This document shows, in pieces, positions 1 through 10,925 of a stretch of DNA of 64,000 nucleotides; the first letter of the stretch is position 1; every line of letters begins with the position of its first letter. Where the stretch lies: NCBI GenBank assembly GCA_027186245.1, contig CP114497.1, positions 689,501 to 753,500 of the forward strand. Reading direction: 5' to 3'. The DNA is from Coriaria nepalensis. Lineage: Eukaryota > Streptophyta > Magnoliopsida > Cucurbitales > Coriariaceae. Below the pieces are notes generated by a model. It did no database searches. It saw only the letters and a program-made list of their open reading frames with translations, and was not told the origin of the DNA. The position numbers and the translations under genes are program-made.

Positions 1-517
1 CACTTGCCGGCTCCACTTCACAAAAGAAGAACAGCTTCGATGGAACGGCACCTAGTTCATTTCACTACAGATCTTAAATAATGGTATTTTTTTTCCGACA
101 TGTTTTGGAAAAGGTAAAGAACAAAAAAAAAAAAGTGAAATTATTACAAGACACATTTCGTGATGGAAGGGAATTTTCTGGTCAGGTGGGGCCTCGTTGG
201 CAGTCAAAACACGACCGACAACTTTGTTCCGAGAACCAGCACCACCGACGTAGGAAAACTCGCCGAAGCCGAAGGCTTGTACGATGTCGTTGAAGTCGGA
301 GGCTGTGTTTACGGGAAAGCCCCTGAAGAGTACTACTCCGGAGTTGTGGAGCAAAGAGTCTAGGAATGGCTTTTTGAGTCTTAATGGCTTGAGTGCATGA
401 AGGAAGACTGAGCCGAACATTTGGGTTTGGAGACACTACCGCCGGGAACTGAATCCCGTTGACTAGCTTCAGGTTCTGAACTTGTATATTTATGAAAGTC
501 TCTGTTGCCAATGCCAA
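1..517 (-). pseudogene. TauD/TfdA-like (clavaminate synthase-like) pseudogene, copy A, 5' part
   Basis: This is the 5' part of a gene for a plant clavaminate synthase-like protein (At3g21360 type, a TauD/TfdA-fold 2-oxoglutarate/Fe(II) oxygenase of unknown substrate). The rest lies beyond the left edge. Exon 1 starts at the ATG at 515-517. It reads through a stretch like FINIQVQNLKLVNGIQFP, then shifts frame near 372, where an A run is one base longer than in copy B. The shifted frame continues with FRGFPVNTASDF, GRVLTANEAPPDQKIPFHHEM and the splice region. Exon 2 (from about 35 downward) lacks four bases relative to copy B just after its start, giving a second frameshift before KLFFFCEVEPAS. 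HHEM includes the expected H-x-E/D iron-site region. Two independent frameshifts in about 500 bp make a pseudogene likely. Copy B lies 1.4 kb to the right in the same orientation. Confidence 0.8.
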
Positions 518-1599
518 ATGCAGGTTTCTCTCTCCTTCAGTCCAACTCTCTCTTTCTCACTTTGTGGTGGTTCAATGGTTTGCCATGAAAGGTGGTCTGG
601 TATTTATTATTGCAATATGCCACTTAGTTTATTAAAACTCCATTAGAGGAGAGAATCTTGTATAGATTTTCTGGGTCCACGTAGATATACATGTAACATC
701 CCACTAAAGACACGTAGAAGGTTTACTTTTCAAATTTCAACCTACTTAATGATTTGTTATGGGGTTCTTCTTTAACCTAACCGGGCTAAAGCCTTGTACG
801 GCGACACTTGGCCTCCGATACGGGCTACGGCCCTTCCGAGGCGTCCGATCCGACCATTTATGTGTCCACTTTTTTCCAGTAAGTACGTTATAGTATTTTC
901 ATTTAAAACGTGGTGAGAAAACTATTCTATACATCTAGAGACATTTTGTTCGCTTTGGTTCGATTTGTTAATGCGCCGACAATAAAAATCATTTTTTTTG
1001 ATCGAATGAAAAATTTATTCGCTCATTTATTTTAAAGTAAATAATTTTGATGGATTGAAAATTATCTATTTATTTAGTGAGATTTTTAAAAAAATATTTT
1101 AAAATTATTTAGTGAAATTATTAGTGTGTGTTGTCTCTGTTATCTGCGATTCCTTTCTCTACTTTGATACTCTCCTCTTTGTTTTCTCTCAACCTTTTAG
1201 AAGTTACAAACATTTTCCTTGTCCATAATACATCCTAGGGGTATAAAACTTTCTCAGTGAAACGTGCTCCGAAGTCATACCGATTGGTTGAAAGATCTGA
1301 AAGACATCATTGTTCCTGCTCATCCCAATCCTGCTGTGCAACCTCCCTGCGGCCAAACTTGTCTTTAAGGCAGCCGAAGGGGTTGCCGAGGGTCAGTTAT
1401 GGAACAATAGTCAGACGTGCAGACCAGCACTGGTGGATTCTCACCAATATTTGCGTTACTCAAGCCGAAGTACTCAAAAAGAAATGCTGTAACCCATGAT
1501 CTTGGAAAATTCTTGAAATTTTGTGGACCAAGATAATCAGACGAACATTGCTGATCAATTATATCTGCAACTCGTCTTGTAGAATTACTATTTCATCAC
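518..1599. other. Intergenic; one unrecognised coding-like scrap at about 1257-1492
   Basis: No intact gene is visible. Bases 780-860 are a GC-rich island in an AT-rich setting and have no match in the equivalent stretch upstream of copy B. Around 1257-1492 two plus-strand frames read as protein-like peptides (DWLKDLKDIIVPAHPNPAV, then KAAEGVAEGQLWNNSQTC) that would join by a frameshift near 1350. I do not recognise the family. It looks like a relic of a gene or transposon. Confidence 0.4.
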
Positions 1600-1785
1600 A
1601 CTATTAAGGTAAGACTTTCTGCAACTCTTGTCGAAAACCGTTATTTTAAACTCATAAGTCATAAGGGACTCGCTGCAATTTGATCTTTTCGGGTTTTGAT
1701 ATCGATCGGGTTATTCATTGTGCTTCAAGATGATCACCTTGTTTATGAAGTCGGTGAAGCAGTTCAGTTTGAAAAGTATCCTTGT
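1600..1785 (+). pseudogene. MMS19 exon remnant
   Basis: Bases 1729-1782 align without gaps to the start of an exon of the intact MMS19 gene (5046-5099), with about three quarters of bases identical. In the same frame they read DDHLVYEVGEAVQFEKYP against GDDLVYGVCEAIDGEKDP. Bases 1608-1640 also match the donor and intron start that follow the preceding-but-one exon (4722-4755), with the shared run AAGGTAAGACT.TCTGCAACT. The exon that should lie between them is missing, as are the upstream exons and everything downstream. This is a decayed fragment of a second MMS19 copy. It sits between the two TauD-like copies, where a duplicated TauD-like/MMS19 pair would place it. Confidence 0.65.
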
Positions 1786-1935
1786 ACCTCAATCATCATA
1801 TCTTATTATTATTATCAAAATTTAGGTGTTCATATAATTATAGATACCATCTACACTATAACAATGACCACAATGCAAGAGTCTTATTATGCGATTCTAC
1901 CTAGTACTAATAAGATATCCTGGAATCCACCATGC

Positions 1936-3036
1936 TTACTTGCAAAGAGAAGCAAGTATACGTCGAGGTGGTTTAAACGATCTACGAGCATGAAGAACAG
2001 CCAAATTATCAATCAACAGAACATCACCTTTCTGCCAAGGAATGGCCACATATTCCTCCTCAAGAATCTTGAAGCACTCATAGATGATATCAGCTGGCAA
2101 CGGTTTTCTGTTTCCAAACGTAACCGCCTTTACCGGATCGTTCCTAGCATCCTCCCACCCTGTATAAGCAGTCACCATGCTATTAAACCATATCTTCCTC
2201 TGCCTAGTCTTGTCATACTTTATAGCCGGAATCGGACCCATTATCGACTTCACCCCATCATCTAACCACTCCAACCTCATTCCCAACTTGGCAGCCCTGT
2301 CATAGAATTACATCAAATATCAAACTTTACTTTAGATTGAGGTGAAATTACAAAAAGTTCCCACCTTTCTTCAGCTACACTCTTGTCCCGAGTCAAGAAT
2401 GTAGATTTCCAGCCACGTCCGATCGGAGAAGAGGATCGTCACCCTCGCCTAGCAATCTTGTGTAGATTAATCCATGCGCCTCTAATTTCTCCACGAATTC
2501 TGGATACTTCTCTTTCATTTTCTCCTAAACAATGTGGCTAAGAACAAGAGGAGTTTCCCCTTCACTCCCTGGCTCTGCTTCACAAAAAAAAAAAAGAACA
2601 GCTTCGATGGAAATTCCGGCACCTGTTCCTCACAAAATCTTATTCACTACTCAACAAAATTTCACATTTTCGAGAAGAAAGGAAGAAGAAGGTGACATTA
2701 CCCGCTCCATTTCGTGGTGAAAGGGAATCTTCTGGTCAGGTGGGGATTCATTGGCGGTAAAAACGCGACCGACGTAGGGTATAGCTCATCGAAGCCGAAG
2801 GATTCCACTTCGTTGTTGAAGTCAGAAGGTGTATTTACCGGGAAGCCCCTGAAGAGCACTGCTCCGGATTTGTGGAGTAGAGAGTCGAGGAAAGGTTTTT
2901 GGATCTTGATGGATTGGGTGAAGGAAGGAAGAGTAAGGGGGGAATTTAGGGCTGGAGATAGTATTGATGGGAACTGAATTCCTTCGAATAGCTTCTGGTT
3001 CTGGACTGGAATTTCCATGAAATCCTCTGCTGCCAT
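1936..3036 (-). pseudogene. TauD/TfdA-like (clavaminate synthase-like) pseudogene, copy B
   Basis: All three expected exons of an At3g21360-type gene are present: about 3036-2702, 2622-2365 and 2296-1936, with plausible GT-AG junctions. The last exon is intact and ends in the family's C-terminus, with GDVLLIDNLAVLHARRSF (the distal His region) and PPRRILASLCK. The upstream exons are broken. In exon 1 the reading after GFDEL shifts frame, and the usual segment before VGRVFTANE is missing. Exon 2 has a T12 run (A12 on the plus strand at 2584-2595) in place of a short TTC/TTT stretch, changing the frame. It also has TAG where Tyr follows LSHIV, and loses a T in the DDPSSPIGRGW region. With at least three frameshifts and a nonsense codon it cannot make the oxygenase. 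Start codon and spacing resemble copy A, so they are tandem duplicates. Confidence 0.88.
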
Positions 3037-3408
3037 GGCGGATGCTCAGATTCAGCGAATTCTCCTTTTTCCTACTCTCTCCATCTCTCCCTCTCTCACT
3101 GTAATTCTGTTATTACAGGTTTGGAGATGGCACGCCGGTTTGTGGGTTTTGCGAGGTTTCACCTGGACAGTGGCCTAGTCCACGTGCGACGTGGTTTGAC
3201 AAAGGTGGGTTGTTGTGGTCCGGGCCTTTGGTGAGTTTTCGAACCCAACTTGAGGCCCAATTGATGCTGCAGTTCGCATTCATAGGGCGTACGTAGTGTC
3301 GTAGTGACAATAGTAGTCTTCATTTTCTTCTTCGCTCGTCAGTTCTAAACCTCCAAAACCCTTGCTATTCACCTCCAAAAGCTGAAATCTTGCATTAGAA
3401 CAAGTCTA
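3037..3408. promoter_or_regulatory. Shared promoter region of TauD-like copy B and MMS19
   Basis: The 372 bases between two divergent start codons hold several TGGGCC/T-type (site II) elements: GGGCCTTT near 3225 and AGGCCCAATT near 3255. There is also a CACGTG-like G-box core (TCCACGTGCGACGTGG) near 3178-3195 and pyrimidine-rich leader sequence at 3060-3110. No TATA box is evident, as is usual for housekeeping genes such as MMS19. Confidence 0.5.
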
Positions 3409-6400
3409 ATGGGGGAAGCGACTCAGCTAACCCGGTCCATAGAGTCGTTCGTTGATACGTCTCGCTCTTTGTCTCAGCAGGTTTGCTTGCCCCGCCTTTC
3501 TGCCCATGCGCAACACTTTTCTTTTTTTTTCTTTTTACCTAGAAAACGAAGGAAATATGAACGTTATCCAGAATGCGGGAGTATCAATGATAATGATTTT
3601 GTTTTTAGTAGACCATTTGTAGGAGTTCCATTTGGAGGAACAATTTGATGATATATGTTTATATACTATAGGCAGAAAGCCTGGAAGCAATTGCTTCTCT
3701 TGTGAAGAAAGACATCTTAACCATTGAGACACTGGTATGTGCTTACATTGCCTTTCTTATGCCTCTTCTCTAGTCGTCCACCCCGCGACAATCACATTTT
3801 TCATTTACTTGTTCTGTATTACTATATTGGTTTGTGTTCCTCCACTTCACTTGTTGTTTTTATAACTCAGATCAAAGAGATGGGGATGTATTTGACCACT
3901 ACTGATAACATCATCCGCAGCAGAGGTACTTGTAAATTATATTAGCATCCATTGATTCAGAGATAGACAAACTATAGGAAGTCTTGACCTCTCAAAGTTA
4001 TTTTAGAAGCTTAATAATCTGATAAAGATTTTTCTTTGGACTATAGGCTTACTCCTCCTGGGAGAGGTGCTTATGCGTCTTGCATCAAAGCCACTGGACA
4101 GTGCTACAATACATAGCTTGATAGGGTTCTTCACGGAGAGATTGGTGGGTTGGCATTTTGTTTTGCAAAATCCGTTAATTGAAGTCACAATTATATATGA
4201 ATTCTACTTTTCTGGCTTTGGTGCTCATGAGCTTCTGGTTATGACTTCCAGCTTTCCCTGTTATTTCCTTTTCATCTTCTTTTCTCTTCAAGTAACTGCT
4301 TGGAAGTTGGAAGTAGGGCTAAAATTTATGGTTTAAATAATTGGAAAAAGATTTCCAATCGATTATAACAATCCATCGAACAATTCATTGTCTTTTCCAT
4401 CTCTGAGTTATAATATATGTCAGAGATCAATAAATAAATAAAAAAGGCTTATATGCGTCTATTGGTTGAATTCATCTGGAATTTTTAGATCTTTTCACAC
4501 AGTTATTATTTCTTAATCTACTTTTTTCAAATCTAGAAATAAATAGATGACATTATAATCATATCAGGCAGATTGGAAAGCTATTCGTGGAGCACTTGTT
4601 GGTTGTTTAGGTATGATGAAGAGGAAGAGTAATGCTGGTATAGTTGCCTCTGATGATGCGAAGGCTGTTGCCCATTCCTATATTCAGAACCTACAAGTTC
4701 AATCCTTAGGACAGTATGACCGGAAGGTAAGACTCTCTGCAACTTATGTCAAAACCAACAATTAAATTAGTAAGGAATTTCATTCAGATACCTGCCAACA
4801 TTTGCAGGGAAATTTTATCAGCTTTTACTTGAAAAAATTTACCCTTTTGTGTTTTTGAATATGCTGTGGAAATATTGTGGCAGCTCTGTTTTGAACTTCT
4901 GGAGTGCCTGTTGGAATCCTATCCTGATGAGGTTGCTTCACTGGTATAAACATGAGTCTTGCATTTTTTTCAATTTGTTTCCTTGAAAAATTGGTCACTA
5001 GCTATGGTTTGTGTCTAATTTGATCAGCTTATGCATTGCTTTTAGGGTGATGATCTTGTCTATGGGGTCTGTGAAGCCATTGATGGTGAAAAGGATCCTC
5101 ATTGCTTAATGATAACGTTTCACATTGTTGGGATTTTGGCAAAACTATTCCCGGATCCATCTGGAGCAGTTGCTAGTTATGCGGGGGAGCTCTTTGAGAT
5201 TTTGGGCTGCTACTTTCCTATCCATTTTACTCATGTAAGCTTGGTGTAGTCTATCCTGTTTTCTAGTTGCTTTAGTTGTTTTCTCCGCATTTCAGTTGGT
5301 TTCATTTTCCCCTCAAAATCAACTTTTCAGTTAGAGGAATTCATTTAATTTTAAAACCTCTCTCTAAAGAATTCATTTCTAATTCTTCTCGGAATTCTTC
5401 ACTTGGAAGGGGCAGGTCACACAGATCTTTTTTACCTTCTTAAAAATTTTATAACCCTCAAGTTACTAATACATAATTTTTAAATGACGTGGAAAATGAA
5501 ATTTTATTGAAGGAATGGGTTAATTGGTGATATGGTCAAATCTACAGAAGTCAAAGGCAGAGCAATCAAAACTCATTCATGCTTCGAAAGCTTCAGAATT
5601 GAATAGTTCTTATTTGAGCCTCTCTTCAGTCTTATTGAACTCTTATGTGTCATTTACTTTTACATCCTTCAGGCAAAAGATGAGGACGTGGAAATTAAAA
5701 GGGACGACCTTTCGAGATCTCTAATGGTATTTGACTATTTTCATTCAATAACATTGGCTAGCATTCTATAGTGTAATTAATATGGTGCAGCCTTTGAACA
5801 TATATCATTTAGTTTCTGTTGGCGCTTATATCTGGTTAATAATTGTTATCATTGTGTGATTTCACATGCTTAGTATTTGACCCTGTGACATGTGTATTTG
5901 TGCAGCTAGCTTTCTCAGCCACACCACTATTTGAACCGTTTGCCATTCCATTGCTTCTTGAAAAACTTTCCTCTTCACTTCCATCAGCAAAGGTTGGTTC
6001 CTGTCTTATGGGATTCTTGATTGGGTTATATTGCTTTCTTAACTACTAGTCTACTATGCTGTAGAATTTTCGATTGTTCGTGTCTTTTTGAAAACCAGCT
6101 TAGAATGCTCTCAGGTTGAGTCTTTGAAGTATCTCAGTGACTGTACCTTGAAGTATGGAGCAGAGAGAATGGCAAAGCATTCTGGAGCTATTTGGTCTTC
6201 AATAAAGGATGCAATGTATACTTCAGTACAAGAGCCTGTTTTATCCTTTGGCTCAGAATCCCTAAATGGCCTCGCCTTTTGTGAAAATGAAATTGCAACA
6301 GAAGCTCTGGAATTGCTTCAAAAGGTGCTCATGCAGAATAATGATCAGTTTTTTAGTTTAGTTATTGGTGATGAAGATGTGCATGGGGTTTTCAACACCG

Positions 6401-9400
6401 TCGATAACTATTCATTTTACAATGATATTCCATCAAAAAGCAGGCAGAAATTATATTCAGTTGGTCGTATCATTCATATTTCAGCCAGGGCTTCCATTGC
6501 TTCCTGCAACAAAGTTTTCCAAAGTTTTTTCCCTGGTTTGTTGGACTATATGGGGCTTTCTGTAAGAAATTCATCAGGGAATCAATCTTCAGACAAATTA
6601 ACTCCCTCAGGAAGGCTAAAGTTTGGAGCTCTTTATCTCTGTGTCGAACTCCTTGCAGCCTACAAAGATTTGCTTGCAGATTCTGAAGAATTCGCATTAG
6701 AATATATCTCTGCCAATGAGACATGTTTATGCATGCTCCAGACCTTTTCATCGTCATTAGTTGAGTCCTTTGGTTCTTCCTTCATAACAAGTACTAACAG
6801 AGAAACACATGAAGCAGAAACTTATTTTGGAGGTGAGCAGTTCTATTGCAATGATGTTGATAACTTCTATTTTCTTTTCTGATCAATTTCGAATTTTGTT
6901 CATTAGTTAGTATGGGGAGATTCTGTCTCATGTGATATTTGATTGTTTGAATGCAGTAAAGGGCTTGCAAATACTTGCTACATTCCCGGGAGATTATTCA
7001 CCAATATCAAAGGCCATATTTGAGAATATTTTGTTGGGATTCATGTCAATTGTATCATTGGATTTTAAAAATTCGTTGTTATGGAAGCTGGCTTTGAGGG
7101 CACTAGTACACATTGGCGCATCTGTTCAAAGATATCCCGGATCTGAGAAAGTACTAAGCTATATGGAAATTGTCGTAGAAAAGATTGTCTCATTGGTTTC
7201 TCTTCAGGAATCGACCATGCCTCTAACACTTAAATTGGAAGCTGTCTCTGAGGTTGGAACAGGTGGGCGGAGTTACATGTTCAAGATTGTGCTTGGATTG
7301 GAAGAGGCAATTTTTTCACATCTGTCTGAGGTCTACGTATGTTCATCTACTATCTATCATCTATCTTCTATGCTGAGAAGCTCCTTTTGATATTAAAAAT
7401 GTACCTCGGAAAATAAATTGTTTCTTATAATTTTTCTATCTTTTAGCCTAAAAAATGTTTTAAGTGCAGGTCTTTTTTGGATCTAATGGCATATTATTAC
7501 TATGCATTCTCTTTGCTTAGATCCATGGAAATTCAAGGGCAGCTGAATTTGTGGTCCTGCTTTTAGAGTGCTACTCTACCAAGGTTATTGCATGGTATAT
7601 AGCTCCATCCATCATCAATATTTCTACTTGATTTTCAAAGACATAGTGGTCCCTCTCGGCTTTTGGAAGAGAAAATGAAACAAACATTTCTTATAACTTA
7701 TCTTCTATTTGGAATGGTCACAGGATCCATGAAACTGGTGATTCTGAGGAAGTTCTATTGCGGTTTACTGTTAATATGTGGAACCAAATTGAAAATTGCT
7801 CGGTTTTTAGTTCTCAGGTCAAAGAAAAAGTGAGTATAGCTTATATTTTCTTTTAAGGATGTAATTTGATTTGTTTGAGTAGGTTTTATTATTATTATTA
7901 TTATTACTATTACTATTACTATTACTATTACTAAATAACAATAATAATAATTATTATTATTCTTTTCTTTTCTTTTTAATTTTATTTTGTATCACACTGT
8001 TTGGTTTAGTTTGTTGCTAATTAATCGAGAAATGAGTATTTTACTGAAGGATTGGACTTTTCCCCCTTAATATAGGTGCTTTTAGATGCAACCATGAGAG
8101 CAATAAAGCTTGCTGTAATGAATTGTTCCCTGGAAAATCAGACCGCAATAATGCAAAAGGCCTACTGTGTACTATCAAAAAGTACGGATTTTCCAGTGAA
8201 GAGATTTTCATCAGACACCATACCAGCCCAGATGGAAGTATTAGAGCTATCTCAGGGGAAAGCAAATTCTTCTGATAAGGATGAGTGGATTCTTTCACTA
8301 TTTGCATCGGTAACAATGGCTATCCGCCCACAAACTTATATTCCACACGTGAGATTGTTGTTGCGTTTGTTTATGATATCCCTCCTCGAGGGCTCTGTGC
8401 CCGCAGCTCAGGCATTGGGTTCTGTTATCAACAAATTAAGTCAAAAGTTAGGTAACATAGACGTTTCAAGTGATTGTACCTTAGAGGAAGCGCTGGATGT
8501 TGTTTTCAAGACAAAGTTTAGGCATATCGAAGATAATGGCTCTAGAAGTCAAAGTGAGTTTGGTCTCACTGAATTATGTTTTTCTGCTGTAGACAATCGT
8601 TCGCTTCAAGTTAATGCAATTGTTGGACTAGCATGGATTGGAAAAGGTTTGCTTCTGCGGGGTCATGAAAAAGTTAAAGACATAACAATGGTTTTATTGG
8701 AATGCTTATTGTCAGATTGTAGTAAGGTTGCCTTGCAACCGAACCAGGGTTTATTAGAGAGAACCAACAAGACCGAGTTAGATTCTTTGGTGATCAAAAG
8801 TGCTGCAGATGCATTTCATATTCTCATGAGCGATTCTGAAGCTTGTCTGAACCGTGAATTTCATGCTAGTCTGCGGCCACTTCATAAGCAGCGCTTTTTC
8901 TCTACCATGATGCCTATTCTCCAGTCTTTAGTTAGAAAAACTGATTCTTCATTATCTAGGTACACCTATGCCCCTCTCTTTCCTTTTAGAATAAGTAAGT
9001 ATTTATAAATTTTTGTGGTGAAGAAAGGATTCCTATTCTTTCCCCTGTTTACCCCTGTTCCACACTTGAATAGGACCTGTTTGTGGCTTTTCTTGATCAT
9101 GTCTTAAGACTTTATTTAGACTTTTGGAATTCTTTACAGTACATGCTCTGAAACCTGCTACATATATGTCAGATGCATGCTATATCGGGCATTTGCACAC
9201 ATTATATCCAATACTCCGCAAGTTGTTGTATTGAGCGAAGCAAAAAAGGCGAGTCTTCAAAACAAGAAATAAAACTGAAGTGAAATTTCATGTTATTATA
9301 AATTTATGCCATCTTTCATATCGAGGAAACTAGTATCTGACAGTATCACTGGATTTGCAGCTACTACCTATGCTACTGGATGTCTTCTCCACGTTAAGGG

Positions 9401-10099
9401 ATGCTGAGGATAAAAATATCGTGTACAGTCTTCTGCTCATGTTATCAGGAATATTGATGGACAAGAATGGTAAGAATACCCCCCTTTTTGTATGCTGGTG
9501 ATAGGTTTCGATTTTCAACTGCTTTGAGTGACTCAGCTTGTGCAATGCAGGACAGGAAGCTGTCACAGAGAATGCACATATTGTCATCAGTTGCCTTACT
9601 GAGCTTGTTGCCTACCCTCATATGATGGTAATATTTCATTTTAATTGTGGTCCCATTATTTGGAATAATTTCCATATGCATCTAGTTATAATGACTCATA
9701 ATCATGTCCAGCTTGTTAGAGAGACAGCAACTCAGTGCCTTATTGCCGTGTCTGCACTTCCCTATGCTAGGATATTTCCCATGAGATCACAGGTCCGCTA
9801 AACTTTTAGCCTGGAAATTTCAGTTTTTCATTGTTTACGCTGCATCTGCTTAATAGTGGCCATTGATTGAACATGGGTGATTTTGCTACATATTTTAAGG
9901 TACTTCATTGTTTGTCGAAAGCTCTTGATGACCCGAAGAGAGCTGTCCGGAGGGAGGCTGTAAAGTGTCGCCAAGCATGGTTAGTGCCTTGAATGTTGAA
10001 ATTAAGGGAGCGTTTTTAGCTTTTAGTAACTATCACTTTTCACGGGTACTGTGTTTAACAATTAACAGGTCAATTGGGTCTAGAAGTCTTCATTTGTAA
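3409..10099 (+). CDS. MMS19: MMS19, cytosolic Fe-S assembly (CIA) targeting factor
   Basis: HEAT-repeat scaffold of the CIA targeting complex. With the CIA1 and AE7/CIA2 partners it delivers Fe-S clusters to cytosolic and nuclear enzymes, including DNA helicases and polymerases. I place 20 exons: 3409-3480, 3672-3734, 3871-3925, 4047-4144, 4568-4726, 4884-4943, 5046-5234, 5673-5726, 5906-5992, 6115-6832, 6957-7336, 7521-7594, 7724-7829, 8076-8959, 9173-9248, 9361-9469, 9551-9627, 9712-9792, 9900-9979, 10069-10099. They sum to 3453 nt (1150 aa), close to the roughly 1130 aa of Arabidopsis MMS19. Recognisable blocks are MYLTTTDN, GALVGCLGMMKRK, FEPFAIPLLLEKLSSSLP (N-terminal domain), AAQALGS, GLAWIGKGLL.RG, ADAFHILMSDSEACLNREFH and the terminal LDDPKRAVRREAVKCRQAW. 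All introns are GT-AG except the one after exon 15, which has a GC donor (AAG|GCGAGT). The gene appears intact. An older, degraded copy lies at 1600-1785. Confidence 0.95.
7889..7962. repeat. ATT/ATTACT trinucleotide-type microsatellite
   Basis: An intron of MMS19 carries a run of ATT units that turns into TACTAT units and then AATAAT. It is simple sequence with no visible function. Confidence 0.8.
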
Positions 10100-10925
10100 A
10101 GGACACGAGCAGTTTTCCAAGAGGATGGGACATCGCTTCTTGAGTTTTTACAACTTTTAGGGGTTTTTTTAAATATTTTTTCTAGAAAAAAGAAAATTGT
10201 GTAAATATTGAATCTGGTTTTTTCGCAAATGCTTTACAAAGAAGAAGAGTGGATAACAAGGGAGGAAGAGGGGGGAAAGACAGAAAGCAGGCTGAAAAAT
10301 CATAGGGATCTATGCAGCATTTGGTTAAAATGGACAGCAATTAACGTTTGTAATTGGGACCAGAAGACACGTACATATTATGATTCATGCATTTTCCTTT
10401 CTGCGTATATATTCAATAGACTTGTGGAATATTTATTGTAGAATGTTGTCGTTCATGGGTGCAACATTTTGTGAAAACCTATTTCGATGTGTTTGTAAGT
10501 ATGCATCAGCCATATATTTCTGCATCAAGGTCAGTGAGAACTGTTTCAAACTTGACCAACATCAGGACAGCGAACCTGTCATGGCTAGATATATCTGCAA
10601 CAGTTTCTGCAACTTATCAGTGGGTATTTATATGCTCGCATTCAATGTCGTGAAATCATTAGGAAATAGTTGCCATTTTTACATCAAAGCGCCGTTCCAA
10701 ATACGTTAAACGTACATAAAAGCGCCGCAGTTGATGAACCTAATACAAGTTATCATCGGCTCAAGCTCCAAGTTCCTAACCAAACATATATATATACATC
10801 ACACACAGACTCTACTCCTATTTGCCCGTAATTTGCTGTAATATAACAATGGATCAGTGTAAGCCTGTTCAAACGAAGTTGTATATATATGCATGGGTGG
10901 GTGTAGACTTGTTAATTAGCCTTCT
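10100..10925. other. Convergent intergenic spacer between MMS19 and CHR18
   Basis: This spacer holds the 3' untranslated regions of two genes that converge. Short open frames occur at 10208-10709, but none shows splice-supported or family-like coding. I see no RNA gene or repeat beyond a short TATATATATA run near 10786. Confidence 0.5.

Noticed and set aside
1696..2265. 189-codon plus-strand open frame
   Set aside because: It is antisense to the last exon of TauD-like copy B and starts inside the MMS19 scrap. Its composition follows the opposite strand and no family is evident.
6470..6757. 95-codon minus-strand frame inside MMS19
   Set aside because: It is the shadow of a large MMS19 exon whose plus-strand protein matches the family residue by residue.
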